From the NCBI RefSeq assembly GCF_001598235.1, contig NZ_BCYO01000002.1:186001-250000 (forward strand): a stretch of DNA of 64,000 nt, given 5' to 3'. Under the pieces are notes generated by a model. The model was not told the origin of the DNA and ran no database searches. It worked only from the letters and a program-made list of their open reading frames with translations. Of this stretch, positions 44,472 through 53,884 are shown in pieces (position 1 is the first letter of the stretch; every line of letters begins with the position of its first letter). Both the position numbers and the translations under genes were made by a program. Origin of the DNA: Polaromonas jejuensis NBRC 106434 (GTDB lineage Bacteria > Pseudomonadota > Gammaproteobacteria > Burkholderiales > Burkholderiaceae_C).

Positions 44472-45380
44472 TCAGCTTGCGCCGAGGGGAGGCGCTGCGC
44501 CATGGCGGGCATAGACATCTGGGCGACGGTCTGTGAGCAGGCCGACGAAGCTGCGGTAGCGCGCAACGGCGCTCAGGTCCAACTCGGCCTGGATCACCTC
44601 TTCCTCCTCCGTGCGCGACTCGGCCAGCACCTTGCCGTCAGGGGCAACAATCAGGCTGCGGCCCATGAAACGGCAGTTGCCCTGCCGGCCGGCACGGTTA
44701 CAGCTGAGAAAGAACACGCCGTTCTCGATCGCACGCGTATAGGCCCGGTGGGTGAAAATTTGCTCATCTTCCAGCGGCTTGTCTTGCTGCCTGAACGAGG
44801 CCCAGACGTTGGTGACGATATCCGCGCCCTGCAGCATCAGCGCACGCGTCAGTTCAGGGAAGCGGATGTCGTAGCAGACCTGCATGCCGATACGTCCGAA
44901 TGGCGTTTGCTGGACCGAGATCGTGTCGCCAGCAATGAAATACAGCTTCTCCAGATGCCAGCGATGGATCTTGTGATACACGCCCAGCACCCCCTGCGGG
45001 CCGACCAGGATCGAGGCGTTGTACATCGCGCCTGACAGTACCGGGTGGCGCAAGGCCAAGCCGGCCACAACGTGTACGCCATGCTCCCGCGCCACGCAGC
45101 ACAACATCTCAGTGAAGGGACCGCCTTCAGGTTCTGCCGCCTGGTACAGACGCAACGCGTAGTCGTGCGCTCCGCCCGACGCTTCGCTAAATGCTGCTCC
45201 AGGCTCGAGCGGCTCGACGTAACCGGTGTTGGACAGCTCTGGAAATACGATCAACTGGGCACCCGCCGCAGCCTGTGCCACCGCCAGGGCCCGCATACGC
45301 TCGAGGTTCAACTGGGGATCTAGAACCCGGGCGTCAAACTGAACCAGGCTTGCGTTGACTGTGGATGGGTGTATGTCCAT
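44472..45380 (-). CDS. Nitrilase-superfamily C-N hydrolase (amidase type)
   Basis: This is a 302-aa carbon-nitrogen hydrolase. The catalytic triad is visible: Glu in IVFPELSNTGY, Lys in VYHKIHRWHLEK, and Cys in MQVCYDIRFPE. Family members hydrolyse N-carbamoyl amines, amides or nitriles. A GAGG ribosome site favours the ATG at 45380; an ATG at 45395 would add five residues. It lies between the M81 peptidase and aminotransferase genes, consistent with stepwise amide hydrolysis followed by transamination. Confidence 0.88.
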   Translation of the reverse strand: MDIHPSTVNASLVQFDARVLDPQLNLERMRALAVAQAAAGAQLIVFPELSNTGYVEPLEPGAAFSEASGGAHDYALRLYQAAEPEGGPFTEMLCCVAREHGVHVVAGLALRHPVLSGAMYNASILVGPQGVLGVYHKIHRWHLEKLYFIAGDTISVQQTPFGRIGMQVCYDIRFPELTRALMLQGADIVTNVWASFRQQDKPLEDEQIFTHRAYTRAIENGVFFLSCNRAGRQGNCRFMGRSLIVAPDGKVLAESRTEEEEVIQAELDLSAVARYRSFVGLLTDRRPDVYARHGAAPPLGAS

Positions 45381-45416
45381 ATCTCCTCGCTTCATTCCAT
45401 TGTTGGGTGTTGAATT

Positions 45417-46940
45417 TCAGGCCGAAGGCAAGGCATCAACGAACGGAAACGCCCGTTTTGTGTCCAGATGGCGATAGGGCAGCACGGTCAGGTCGGCCGG
45501 GCCGTGATCGGGGGTGTCGACGATCACGATTTCTTGCGCGAGTGGTTCGTAGAAATGACGGAAATGCGTCTTCGAACGCAGGACAATGATGTCGAAGTCC
45601 TCCGGGCGCAGTCCGAAGATGTAGAACGGATCGCCATCAACCGCGAAGGCAAACTCGCTGACAACGCTGATCGAGATTCCGTTCACGTCGAGCAGTGCCG
45701 TCAGGCCCAGATTGACCGGTACGCCTTGTTGATAGGTGCCGGACACGCGGTATGTCTTGCTGCCGGCCCACAGCACGCGTGCGCTGACCCGAACCTCGGG
45801 GCCGGCTCTGTCGGAACTGTGCCCCCCCAGCCTCAACTCAACGGTGCTGCCCACACCGGCCTCAAAGGCCTTGCGGGCCGCCGCCGAGTCCCACAGAAAT
45901 GGCACAGCCGCGCGCTGCACCCCGCGATTGAGCAGTTCAGCCAGGACGTAAGTGGAATCATTCATGCGGTCGGCGTGCTCAAGCAGGACATAAGGCTTGC
46001 CTGCGTTCCGCACCCCCTGCTGCACGTGATCGATCGCATTGCCGACTGAGAACACTTCCAGCGGCCGGTACAGTGCGTGCCGCTGTTCCCAGATGTTTGC
46101 CGCCAACTCGTCGGCGATCGCCTGGGCGCGCTGCGGGTCGCCATCGCCCACGCACAGAACTGAAAAGCCGGTGTTGTGTGCATCGGCGTACGAGAATCCG
46201 GCCAGGATCGAAATGTCCAGATAGCCATCGCTTTGCGCTTCGATCGCACGGGCCCGCTCAATAATGTCGGCCAGCGGCCGCAAGGCAGTGGCGCTGAAAA
46301 TGCTGGGCACCAGCACCCCGGGTTTGGCGATCGCCCAGACTGGCGCGATCTCACTGCGCAGCGTCTTGAGCATGCACTGCGCCGCGCGCCGGCCGGTCTG
46401 TGCCATGTCGGTGTGCGGCGACTTGTGGTACGCGAACGCGGCGGTGGCGCCGGCAATGGTGCGACCATCCAGGTTGCCGTGGTAGTCAAAGGCAACCATC
46501 AATGGCTTGTCCGGCCCAAGCACGATGCGCACCTTGTCGATGATGTGGCGCTCAACATCGTGATACGAGGGCGCCCACGATGCACCATGCAGGAACAGCA
46601 GCACACCATCGAGACTGTCGGCCTGCGCGGCAATGGCTCCGGCGATCTCGTCGGCATAGCGCTCCACGGCCTCATCGGTGGCAGGGCCAAGCGCGCCGAG
46701 CACCGCATTCACGATGGGCAGCATGTCGACGTTGGCCTGCTCGCACACCTCTATGAATCCGCCCATCACATCATTGGTGCCACGCCGCTGATCGAGGATG
46801 GCCTCGCCGCGCTGCGCGGTACGTTCAAAGTCGGCGTAGGTGGACATCACCGGCAAAAAACTCACCGACTCAAGATGAAACCCTGCGATGGCCAAGCGCA
46901 GCGTCCTGGGTTTCGGGGTGTTCGCAATCGCCTTGCTCAT
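45417..46940 (-). CDS. M81-family metallopeptidase (MlrC/microcystinase-C-like)
   Basis: This is a 507-aa member of the M81 family. It has the N-terminal LRLAIAGFHLESVSFLP, HGASWAPSYHDVE, the metal-region VAFDYHGNLDGRTIAG followed by HKSPHTDMAQTGRRAAQ, and the C-terminal MlrC domain with VELRLGGHSSDRAGPEV and a late FDIIVLRSKTHFRHFY. MlrC completes microcystin breakdown by cutting linear peptide products; most relatives have unknown substrates. Its start overlaps the ATPase stop (ATGA). Its operon with a polyamine-type importer, an amidase and an aminotransferase suggests a peptide- or amide-like nutrient. Confidence 0.88.
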   Translation of the reverse strand: MSKAIANTPKPRTLRLAIAGFHLESVSFLPVMSTYADFERTAQRGEAILDQRRGTNDVMGGFIEVCEQANVDMLPIVNAVLGALGPATDEAVERYADEIAGAIAAQADSLDGVLLFLHGASWAPSYHDVERHIIDKVRIVLGPDKPLMVAFDYHGNLDGRTIAGATAAFAYHKSPHTDMAQTGRRAAQCMLKTLRSEIAPVWAIAKPGVLVPSIFSATALRPLADIIERARAIEAQSDGYLDISILAGFSYADAHNTGFSVLCVGDGDPQRAQAIADELAANIWEQRHALYRPLEVFSVGNAIDHVQQGVRNAGKPYVLLEHADRMNDSTYVLAELLNRGVQRAAVPFLWDSAAARKAFEAGVGSTVELRLGGHSSDRAGPEVRVSARVLWAGSKTYRVSGTYQQGVPVNLGLTALLDVNGISISVVSEFAFAVDGDPFYIFGLRPEDFDIIVLRSKTHFRHFYEPLAQEIVIVDTPDHGPADLTVLPYRHLDTKRAFPFVDALPSA

Positions 46941-48013
46941 GCAGCCTCCTGCACCGTGGCGCCCAGCACACGCATGTCGCTGCTCGCCCATGCCAAAGCG
47001 ACGCGGTCGTTCTCCTTGAAGGTTCCGTCGCTGCTGCTGGATTGCACGGCCAGTACTTGGCCACCCGGCAGGCGCACGCGGTAGCGGACGGTCGAGCCGA
47101 GGTACACGCGGCCTATCACTTCGCCGGTCATGAGGTCGCCCGGCCCCGGTGGACTCAAGCGGATCGATTCCGAGCGCAACATGACCTTGATCGGGCTCTT
47201 TGCCGCAGCCGGGACTTGCGCAGGCAGTGGCAACTTCAAGCCATCGTGCGACTCAAAGTGCGCCGTGCCGTTACCTTGTGCCACGCTGCCTTGCAGCAGG
47301 TTGCCGATGCCAAAGAAGTTGGCGACAAACGGACTCGCTGGATTGCGGTAGATATGCTCGGGCGCGCCAACTTGTTCGATGCGCCCGGCATTGAAGACCG
47401 CGATGCGGTCCGACAGCGACATGGCCTCTTCCTGGTCATGCGTCACCATGACGGTTGTGATACCCAGCGTCTTGTGCAACTGGCGCAACTCGAACTGCAG
47501 GTCTTCACGCAGGTTTTTGTCGAGCGCCCCCAGGGGTTCGTCGAGCAGCAAAATGGAGGGCTTGAACACGACGGCGCGTGCCAGCGCAACACGCTGTTGC
47601 TGGCCGCCAGAAAGCTGCGCCGGCTTGCGCTGCGCGAACCCTTCCAGCTTGACGGTTGCCAATGCCTTTGTGACCTCGCGCTCTATCGCATCGGCCGACT
47701 TGCCACGCACACGCAGTGGAAATGCCACGTTGTCGTAGACCGTCATGTGCGGAAACAGCGCGTAACTCTGGAATACCAGGCCGATATTACGGCTGGAGGT
47801 CGGTAGATAAGTCACGTCCTGATTGCCAATCACGATGTGGCCTTGGTCGGGGCTGTCGAGCCCTGCAATCATGGTCAGCAAGGTGGTCTTGCCGGAACCG
47901 CTGGGCCCGAGCAAGGTCAGGAATTCGCCTTCGCGCACATGCAGGTCGATGTTGTCGAGCGCAGTCACGGCGCCGAAGCGCTTCGTGATTGCCCGGATTT
48001 CAATGCTGGCCAT
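46937..48013 (-). CDS. Spermidine/putrescine-type ABC transporter ATP-binding protein
   Basis: This is a 358-aa PotA-like ATPase. It shows Walker A GPSGSGKTT, Q-loop FQSYALFPHMTVYDNVAFPL, signature [15 protein letters not shown], Walker B ILLLDEPLGALDKN, and the switch His in VTHDQEEAM. A C-terminal TOBE domain (about 280-355) regulates uptake in relatives. It lies 33 bp after the second permease gene and overlaps the M81 gene by four bases. Confidence 0.92.
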   Translation of the reverse strand: MASIEIRAITKRFGAVTALDNIDLHVREGEFLTLLGPSGSGKTTLLTMIAGLDSPDQGHIVIGNQDVTYLPTSSRNIGLVFQSYALFPHMTVYDNVAFPLRVRGKSADAIEREVTKALATVKLEGFAQRKPAQLSGGQQQRVALARAVVFKPSILLLDEPLGALDKNLREDLQFELRQLHKTLGITTVMVTHDQEEAMSLSDRIAVFNAGRIEQVGAPEHIYRNPASPFVANFFGIGNLLQGSVAQGNGTAHFESHDGLKLPLPAQVPAAAKSPIKVMLRSESIRLSPPGPGDLMTGEVIGRVYLGSTVRYRVRLPGGQVLAVQSSSSDGTFKENDRVALAWASSDMRVLGATVQEAA

Positions 48014-48046
48014 GAAATAGTTCCTTTTTCGGTTGCACGTTGTTGG

Positions 48047-48868
48047 TCAGCGCTTGTCACCGTGTGCTATGCCACCCAGAGCACCACCCGACAGCCTGGC
48101 CACAACCAGCATCAGCAAAACGCTGCCAACAATCAGGATCGTGGCGACCGCGGTGATCGTCGGGTCAAGCTGCTGCGACAGGTCGTTAAACATCTTCTTC
48201 GGTATCGTCACGTAGCTCCCCGCCAGGAAGTAGGTGATCACTACCTCGTCGAAGCTCACGATGAACGCAAAAATCCAGGCCACCAACAGTGACGGATAGA
48301 CGTTGGGAATTACGATAGACGCGAGCACCCGCGGCCATGTTGCGCCCAGGCTGCGTGCGCTTTGTTCGATTCGCACGTCCAGTGCCCGCACGGCCACGCC
48401 CACAACGCTGATCACATACGGAGTGGCCACGAGAGCGTGGCCGATGACCAGCCCGGTAAAGGTGCCGAGAAGGCCAAGCGCCGCGAAGGCGAAATACAAA
48501 GCGATGGCGCTGATGATGTGAGGAATGATCATCGGGGCCATGAAGTTCGCATCCAGCCAGGCACCGCCCTTGAGCCGGCTTCTGGCCAGGCCATAGGCCG
48601 CCAGCGAGCCCAGCACCAGCGCAATGACGCTGGAGCACAGCGCCAGTTTCAGGGAGGTGAGCAAGGCCTCGATCCATACTGGCGTCGACAAAAACGCCTC
48701 GTACCATCGCAGCGAGAATCCCTGGGGTGGAAACTGCAGCGCGCTGCGATCGGAGAACGACATCGGCACGACGATGAGGATAGGCGTACAAAGGAACAGC
48801 AACACCAGCGCGCCGGCAGCTCCCAACAGAAAACGCGCAAAGCGACCCGTATCAGGCTTGGCACTCAT
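48047..48868 (-). CDS. ABC transporter permease, PotC-like
   Basis: This is a 273-aa inner-membrane permease with about six hydrophobic helices. The EAA loop reads IEQSARSLGATWPRVLASIVIPNVYPSLL, typical of the polyamine/iron(III)/thiamine permease group. Its start overlaps the stop of the other permease gene (ATGA at 48865). It would pair with the PotB-like protein to form the channel. Confidence 0.92.
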   Translation of the reverse strand: MSAKPDTGRFARFLLGAAGALVLLFLCTPILIVVPMSFSDRSALQFPPQGFSLRWYEAFLSTPVWIEALLTSLKLALCSSVIALVLGSLAAYGLARSRLKGGAWLDANFMAPMIIPHIISAIALYFAFAALGLLGTFTGLVIGHALVATPYVISVVGVAVRALDVRIEQSARSLGATWPRVLASIVIPNVYPSLLVAWIFAFIVSFDEVVITYFLAGSYVTIPKKMFNDLSQQLDPTITAVATILIVGSVLLMLVVARLSGGALGGIAHGDKR

Positions 48869-49713
48869 GCGCGTCCTCCTGCTTGCGAAGCGCTAGTCAG
48901 TTGCTTGTGCACCATGTAGAACCCCAGCGTCATCAGCAGCAAAATAGACGAGAGCGCTGCGGCCAACTGCCAATCGGACAGGACATTGATCAGACTGTCG
49001 AGTACGGTAGCGATCATCGGTACCCGGTTGCCGCCCAGGATGGCCGGCGTCACGAGGAATCCGAGTGTCAGGATGAAAACCAGCATGGTGCCCGCCAGCA
49101 GCGCGGGCAGGGTCAGCGGAAAAAACACCGTCCAGAACACGCGCGCCTCGCCGGCCCCGAGCGAGCGTGCGGCTTGAGTCAGGCGGCGGTCGACGCCACT
49201 CATATTTGCATACAGTGGCAGCACCACCAGCGGCAGCAACAGGTTCACCGTGCCGACCAGGACGCCGAGCTCGTTGTAGATCAACGGCAGTGGACTTTCG
49301 ACGAGACCCAGATCCAGCAGCAGCCGGTTGACGATGCCGTTGTTGCCGAGCACGACAATCCATGCATAGGTGCGCACCAGAATGCTGATCCAGAACGACA
49401 GCCCTACCAGCGCCAGGACGGCTGTGCGCAGCCGCGCCGCCTGCAACGTATAGATCCAGTACGCAAGTACGTAACCAAAGACGCCGCAGGCCAAGGCCGT
49501 CGCCAGTGCCATCTTGAAGGTATTGAGTATGACCAGCAGGTAGGCAGAGCTGGAGAACAGTTCCTGATAGGCACCCCACACGCCTGCATCGCTTTGAAAG
49601 CTGAGCGACAGCATCCGCAGCACGGGCAGGTCGAAGACGACGACAACAAAGACCAGCAGCGGCAGCAAATAGCCCATCCTCTGCAAGCGCGACCCCCGCG
49701 TGCTCATGCTCAC
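48865..49713 (-). CDS. ABC transporter permease, PotB-like
   Basis: This is a 282-aa inner-membrane permease. The EAA loop reads LTQAARSLGAGEARVFWTVFFPLTLPALLAG. The start may be GTG at 49713, which overlaps the binding-protein stop as GTGA, or ATG at 49707; both give MSTRGSRLQRMG soon after. Six hydrophobic helices are evident. It is second in the operon. Confidence 0.9.
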   Translation of the reverse strand: MSMSTRGSRLQRMGYLLPLLVFVVVVFDLPVLRMLSLSFQSDAGVWGAYQELFSSSAYLLVILNTFKMALATALACGVFGYVLAYWIYTLQAARLRTAVLALVGLSFWISILVRTYAWIVVLGNNGIVNRLLLDLGLVESPLPLIYNELGVLVGTVNLLLPLVVLPLYANMSGVDRRLTQAARSLGAGEARVFWTVFFPLTLPALLAGTMLVFILTLGFLVTPAILGGNRVPMIATVLDSLINVLSDWQLAAALSSILLLMTLGFYMVHKQLTSASQAGGRA

Positions 49714-50741
49714 ATGCCCAGCTTGAATTGTTGCCAGCGCTTCTCGACCTTCGGTGCGATGACTTTCCAGCCCTCTATGTCGTTCATGAACTGCAACTTG
49801 GCGTTGCCAGCCGTGGTGGGATACAGCGCGGCCTTGTCGGCGGCCAGCACCTTGTCAAGGTTCGCGCTGGCGCCGGAATAAGGGATGCGGGCCATCGCCA
49901 CCACCTGATTCTCCGGCACGGTCAGCTCATGGAAAAACTGCATGGCGGCCATCTTTTGCTCCGGCGTCGCGCCCCTCGGCACGCCGAAGTACGACAGGTC
50001 CAGGATGCCCTGGTTGTAAGTCATTGAAATGCCCGGTTTGCCATAGACCCGACCCGAATAAGTCATTGCGTAAGCCACTTCCTTATCCTGAAGCAACTGC
50101 GGTGGCTGCGAGCCCGCTGTCCACCACACCGATACATGCGGGCGAATCTTCGCCAGACTGCGGAATGCGCGATCGATGTCCAGCGGGAACAGCTTGTCCA
50201 TTGGCACACCATCGGCCAGCAGGGCCACAGGCAGCATCACGGAGGGGTCATCTATCAGGCTGCGTTTGCCCGGGAAGTCGGCCACATTCCAGAAGTCAGC
50301 CCAGGTCTTGGGCGCCTTGACGTCGCTGCGCCACGCCATCACGTTGGAAAAGTACGACCAACCGATGGCGTGCGAATCCTTGGCCTCGGCGGTGATCGGC
50401 TGCGGAGCGATGGCGGCCCAGTCCAGCGGTTCGAGCAGGTTCTCGGTCTTGGCTTGCACCAGCCAACTGCGTGGCACCAGCACGATAGGCGTCGTGATGT
50501 TCTTGGACGCCACCATGGCCTTGAGTTTGCCGAGGGAGGTGGGATTTTCTCGCACGACACGGATGCCCGTTTTCTTTTGGAACGGCTCGATGTAGGCGGC
50601 CTGCACCGCCTCACCGGAGTCGCCGCCTGCCTCCAGCATGCGAATTTCCTTGACAGTCTGCGCATTGGCGGCCGGTACGGCCAATAACGATAGCGCAGCC
50701 GAAGCCAAGGCTAGGCGGGTAAATGAACGGATAGAGCGCAT
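49710..50741 (-). CDS. Periplasmic binding protein, PotD-like (family 1)
   Basis: This is a 343-aa binding protein with a signal peptide (residues 1-28, ending AANAQ). The mature part opens TVKEIRMLEAGGDSGEAVQAAYIEPFQKKTGIRVV, as in family 1 binding proteins for spermidine, putrescine or iron. GLKPGQ-type ferric tyrosines are not evident, which favours an organic cation or similar ligand. TAGGAG precedes the ATG at 50741. It is the first gene of the eight-gene operon. Confidence 0.9.
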   Translation of the reverse strand: MRSIRSFTRLALASAALSLLAVPAANAQTVKEIRMLEAGGDSGEAVQAAYIEPFQKKTGIRVVRENPTSLGKLKAMVASKNITTPIVLVPRSWLVQAKTENLLEPLDWAAIAPQPITAEAKDSHAIGWSYFSNVMAWRSDVKAPKTWADFWNVADFPGKRSLIDDPSVMLPVALLADGVPMDKLFPLDIDRAFRSLAKIRPHVSVWWTAGSQPPQLLQDKEVAYAMTYSGRVYGKPGISMTYNQGILDLSYFGVPRGATPEQKMAAMQFFHELTVPENQVVAMARIPYSGASANLDKVLAADKAALYPTTAGNAKLQFMNDIEGWKVIAPKVEKRWQQFKLGM

Positions 50742-51143
50742 TGGAAATCTCCTAAATTGCAAGGTTGATACATGCTTCAGCCTTGGCGCCCGGCTGTCGC
50801 AAATGGAATCGTCACTGGTCCTGTCCTTGTCTCTTCATGCAACGGATGCCGCATAAAGGCCAGTATAAGAAACAAATGATCCAACATCAACTTATTTGCA
50901 ACGTTCGCGCCATATTTTGCGCACAAAACTGGCGCAGCAAGGGTTTTCCCCTGGGGTTTGCTGACGTTTCAGCGCAGCCATAACTGGGCCGCAGCGAAGA
51001 CAGGCATTGGCTTGAAGTGGCTGGCAATTCGGCGCTGGTACTTGAGCCCTCCAAACATGCATGTGGTGACATGGCTCTCCTTGTACAGGCGCCGATCACA
51101 GCTTCTTTGCTCTTTGCGCTCAACAGAGCCTGGTCGAGCGGGC
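50742..51143. promoter_or_regulatory. Promoter region of the PotD-like operon, with a transposase relic
   Basis: About 400 bp separate two minus-strand operons. The part next to the binding-protein gene should hold its promoter. Near 50890-50930 the words ATTTGCAAC and TTTTGCGCACAAAA resemble motifs in the RpiR-linked promoter at 55.3 kb and could be regulator sites (weak). The distal part carries a transposase relic at 50969-51100. Confidence 0.4.
50969..51100 (-). pseudogene. Relic of an IS5-type transposase C-terminus
   Basis: On the minus strand 43 codons read CDRRLYKESHVTTCMFGGLK, then YQRRIASHF and VFAAAQLWLR before a stop. This matches the conserved end of IS5/IS427-group transposases (YKxRHxVExxFxxLKxxRRIAxR...WL), with a few residues missing after RRIASHF. 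No inverted repeats or rest of the gene are visible. It overlaps nothing functional. Confidence 0.5.
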
Positions 51144-52076
51144 TTAACCGGTTTCGATTTCCAGTTCGGTGATGAAGCGCTCGCGGCGCTCCAGGGCCTG
51201 CAGCGCGCTCGCACCCAGATGGGTCGCCACCAGATTGAGCAGGCCCTCGCAAAACACGAGGTAGGCCCCCATGCTGTTGCTGAAGAAACTGCTTTCATGC
51301 GGAATGAAGAAAGCGTGTTGCGCCGGCTGCACCAGCGGCGATGCCCGGGTGTCGGTGATGGCGATCACGACCAGCCCCGCCCTGGCGGCAGCCAGCGCCG
51401 CGTCAACCACGCTGCGGGTGTAGGGTGCAACACTTGTTGCAATCACCACATCACCGGGCTGAAGCTGGGCCAGGCCTTCGGCCATTCCCAAGCCCTGGGC
51501 ATCCAGCAGCCCCACATCGGCGCGTATCAGGCCCAGCCCGTAACTCAAAAAACTCGCCAGGGCACTGAATTGCCTGAGGCCGTGAATCCGAACCCGGGGG
51601 GCTTCTGCCAGCGCCTTGGCCGCCCCCTGAAGTTCACTGGCCGACAGCTGCGCCAGAAAACCTTCGACATTGTTGATAGACTCCCGGGCCAGCTGCACCA
51701 CCGTGTCCACCTCGGGGCTGCGCCCGCCGTTGCCACCCTGCGCCCGCGCCGAGGCGCCCGCCACCAGGCGCTCGGCCTGCTGGCTGTAGAAGTGCCGATG
51801 GCGTTCAGCCAGGCTGTCGCGAAAGACATTTTGAAAGTCGACAAATCCGGCATAACCCAGCCGGGTGGCCAGGCGGGTCAGCGTGGAGGGGCTGACCCCG
51901 AGTGTGGCCGCCAGCTCGGTGATCGAGCGGACGGCCACCTCTTCCGGGCGCTCCACCAGTTTTGCCAGCACCGTGTGGGCCTTGCCGCCGAGGGCGAGGC
52001 CCCCTTCCTCCCCACGGCCAATACCCACGGTCAGCTCGCGCAGCTCTTCAACGCTTCTCGGGATGGCCTGTGACAT
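51144..52076 (-). CDS. MurR/RpiR-family regulator, copy 1
   Basis: This is a 310-aa regulator with an N-terminal RpiR helix-turn-helix (about 25-95, with ITELAATLGVSPSTLTRLATRLGYAGF) and a C-terminal SIS domain (about 145-270, with PGDVVIATSVAPYTRSVVDAA and ITDTRASPL). SIS domains bind sugar phosphates in most relatives, but amino-acid-linked members exist. It lies 34 bp after the C45 gene on the same strand and is probably in that operon. The ATG at 52076 is preferred over 52136. Confidence 0.87.
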   Translation of the reverse strand: MSQAIPRSVEELRELTVGIGRGEEGGLALGGKAHTVLAKLVERPEEVAVRSITELAATLGVSPSTLTRLATRLGYAGFVDFQNVFRDSLAERHRHFYSQQAERLVAGASARAQGGNGGRSPEVDTVVQLARESINNVEGFLAQLSASELQGAAKALAEAPRVRIHGLRQFSALASFLSYGLGLIRADVGLLDAQGLGMAEGLAQLQPGDVVIATSVAPYTRSVVDAALAAARAGLVVIAITDTRASPLVQPAQHAFFIPHESSFFSNSMGAYLVFCEGLLNLVATHLGASALQALERRERFITELEIETG

Positions 52077-52110
52077 GGTTGCTGGTTTCTCCGTCTGGAT
52101 CAAAGCGCGC

Positions 52111-53166
52111 TCAAAGCGGGGATTGCGCATGGCCATCGGTCATGCGAAAACGTGGCGGGTCTTGCGGGCGCTCGTAGACCAGCCAGTCTACATGGGTGTC
52201 GCGCACCACGATGTCGGCCGTGGCCTGGGTGTTTTCATCGTCGCTGTCGGCCGGATCCTTGCGGTAGATAGGGAACGCTGGGTCCTGCGCATCCGCCAGT
52301 ATGTTGAGCGGCTGGATGGCGCTGCCGCCCTCGATCGCCTGCGCCAGCAAGGCATCGCCACGCAGCTGCCGGCGCCGGGAAGACTCGGTGATGAGCTGGG
52401 GAAAGCCTTGCATGGCCGGATGGATCGCATGGTTGGCATGCAACGCAGGCGCCTCCACGGTACGCACCGAGCAGGCCGCCGAGCTGAACTCGATCGACAG
52501 CAAGTGCGCACAGCCGCGCTGCGCCACACTCAGGTGAAAGCCACCGGCCCGTGGCTGCGCTTGCAGCAGCCGGACCACCTCGTCCTGCGTGGCCAGCTCG
52601 AGCAGGGCGCGCGTCAGCACCATGCGGGGCATGCCCGCATCGACGCTGAGTTCACGCAGGTTGTTGACGGTGATGGCCAGGCCCTGCTGCGTCACAGCAA
52701 AAGTGTGGCCGGGTATGGAGCCCGGGTACACAAAAGAGGCAAAGCCCGGGCTGTCGTCCACCGCGAATTCCGCCATGGCGCAACGCCCCGTGAAGCCGGG
52801 ATCGCCGTCTTCGTTGTGGCTGATGCGTTGCACGCCGGAGCCGGGAATCTGCACCGTTGTGCAGCCGTCCGGGGACATGGCCCACAGGTCACCACGGCAG
52901 TTCCAGAGAAAAACATCGCCCAGGGGAAGCTGCAGGCCCGAGGCCAGGCCTTGCAGCTCCGACCAGACGCGCGGGAACCTGGCCTGCACGAGTGCGGCCA
53001 TCCGGGCGACGCGTTCGCTGCCGCGCCACCCCATCACACCGGCCCAGGCCTTCGAGTGCAGCAGGTGCTCATGCACCGCCTGCGCCCCGAAGCGGCCCAG
53101 CGCCTGGCCCGCTTCAAAAGGGCTGCCGCTGATCTTGAGATAGGCGAAACTGGGCTTATTCGACAT
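52111..53166 (-). CDS. C45-family Ntn-hydrolase (acyltransferase/peptidase-like)
   Basis: This is a 351-aa protein of the acyl-CoA:6-aminopenicillanate acyltransferase (C45) family. The expected self-cleavage site is Gly101-Cys102 in SPDGCTTVQIPGS, making Cys102 the N-terminal nucleophile. RISHNEDGDPGF and GSIPGHTFAVTQQGLAITVNNL follow, as in the family. Members hydrolyse or transfer N-acyl groups on amino acids, peptides or beta-lactam nuclei. The preceding glutamine-type importer suggests deacylation of an imported acylated amino acid or peptide (inference). The ATG overlaps the ATPase gene by 11 bases. Confidence 0.82.
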   Translation of the reverse strand: MSNKPSFAYLKISGSPFEAGQALGRFGAQAVHEHLLHSKAWAGVMGWRGSERVARMAALVQARFPRVWSELQGLASGLQLPLGDVFLWNCRGDLWAMSPDGCTTVQIPGSGVQRISHNEDGDPGFTGRCAMAEFAVDDSPGFASFVYPGSIPGHTFAVTQQGLAITVNNLRELSVDAGMPRMVLTRALLELATQDEVVRLLQAQPRAGGFHLSVAQRGCAHLLSIEFSSAACSVRTVEAPALHANHAIHPAMQGFPQLITESSRRRQLRGDALLAQAIEGGSAIQPLNILADAQDPAFPIYRKDPADSDDENTQATADIVVRDTHVDWLVYERPQDPPRFRMTDGHAQSPL

Positions 53167-53884
53167 GTTGAAGAAATTCACGTAAACGCTGGCTGGAAGG
53201 GTTGTCCAAAAGTTGGGCGGGCGGGCCGTCGACGGTGATGTGGCCGTGCTCCATGAAAATCAGGCGGGTGCCGACCTGGCGTGCAAAGGCCATCTCGTGG
53301 GTGACGACGACCATGGTCATGCCCTCTTCCGCGAGCGCCTGCATCACGCGCAGCACTTCCTGCCGCAGTTCCGGGTCGAGCGCCGACGTGGGCTCGTCAA
53401 ACAGCATCATCTTGGGCTTGACGGCCAAGGCCCGCGCAATGGCCACGCGTTGCTGCTGCCCGCCCGAGAGCTCGTTGGGGTAGTGCCCGGCTCGCTCGGC
53501 CAGGCCCACCTTGGCCAGCAGCTCGCGCGCCAGGTCTTGCGCCGCCGCTTTGGACATGCGGCGGACCTGCCGCGGACCGAAGGCCACGTTTTCCAATGCC
53601 GTCATCTGCGGGAAGAGATTGAACTGCTGAAACACCATGCCCGCCTCCTGGCGTATCTCGCGGACCATGGCCGCGCCACCCAGGACGCTGAGGCCATCCA
53701 CCCGCAGGTCGCCTCCATCAATCGCCTCCAGCGCATTGACGCAGCGCAGCAGGGTGGACTTGCCCGAGCCGGACGGCCCGATCAGCACGACCACCTCGCC
53801 CTTTTTGATATTGAGACTCACCTGGTCGAGAACGACCGTGGAGCCAAAGCGCTTGGTCACGCCTGCAAACTCAACCATGCTCAT
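53156..53884 (-). CDS. Glutamine-type ABC transporter ATP-binding protein
   Basis: This is a 242-aa GlnQ-like ATPase with Walker [30 protein letters not shown], signature [15 protein letters not shown], Walker [15 protein letters not shown] and VTHEMAFARQV. It is coupled to the permease gene by an ATGA overlap at 53881 and overlaps the start of the C45 gene. Confidence 0.93.
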   Translation of the reverse strand: MSMVEFAGVTKRFGSTVVLDQVSLNIKKGEVVVLIGPSGSGKSTLLRCVNALEAIDGGDLRVDGLSVLGGAAMVREIRQEAGMVFQQFNLFPQMTALENVAFGPRQVRRMSKAAAQDLARELLAKVGLAERAGHYPNELSGGQQQRVAIARALAVKPKMMLFDEPTSALDPELRQEVLRVMQALAEEGMTMVVVTHEMAFARQVGTRLIFMEHGHITVDGPPAQLLDNPSSQRLREFLQHVE

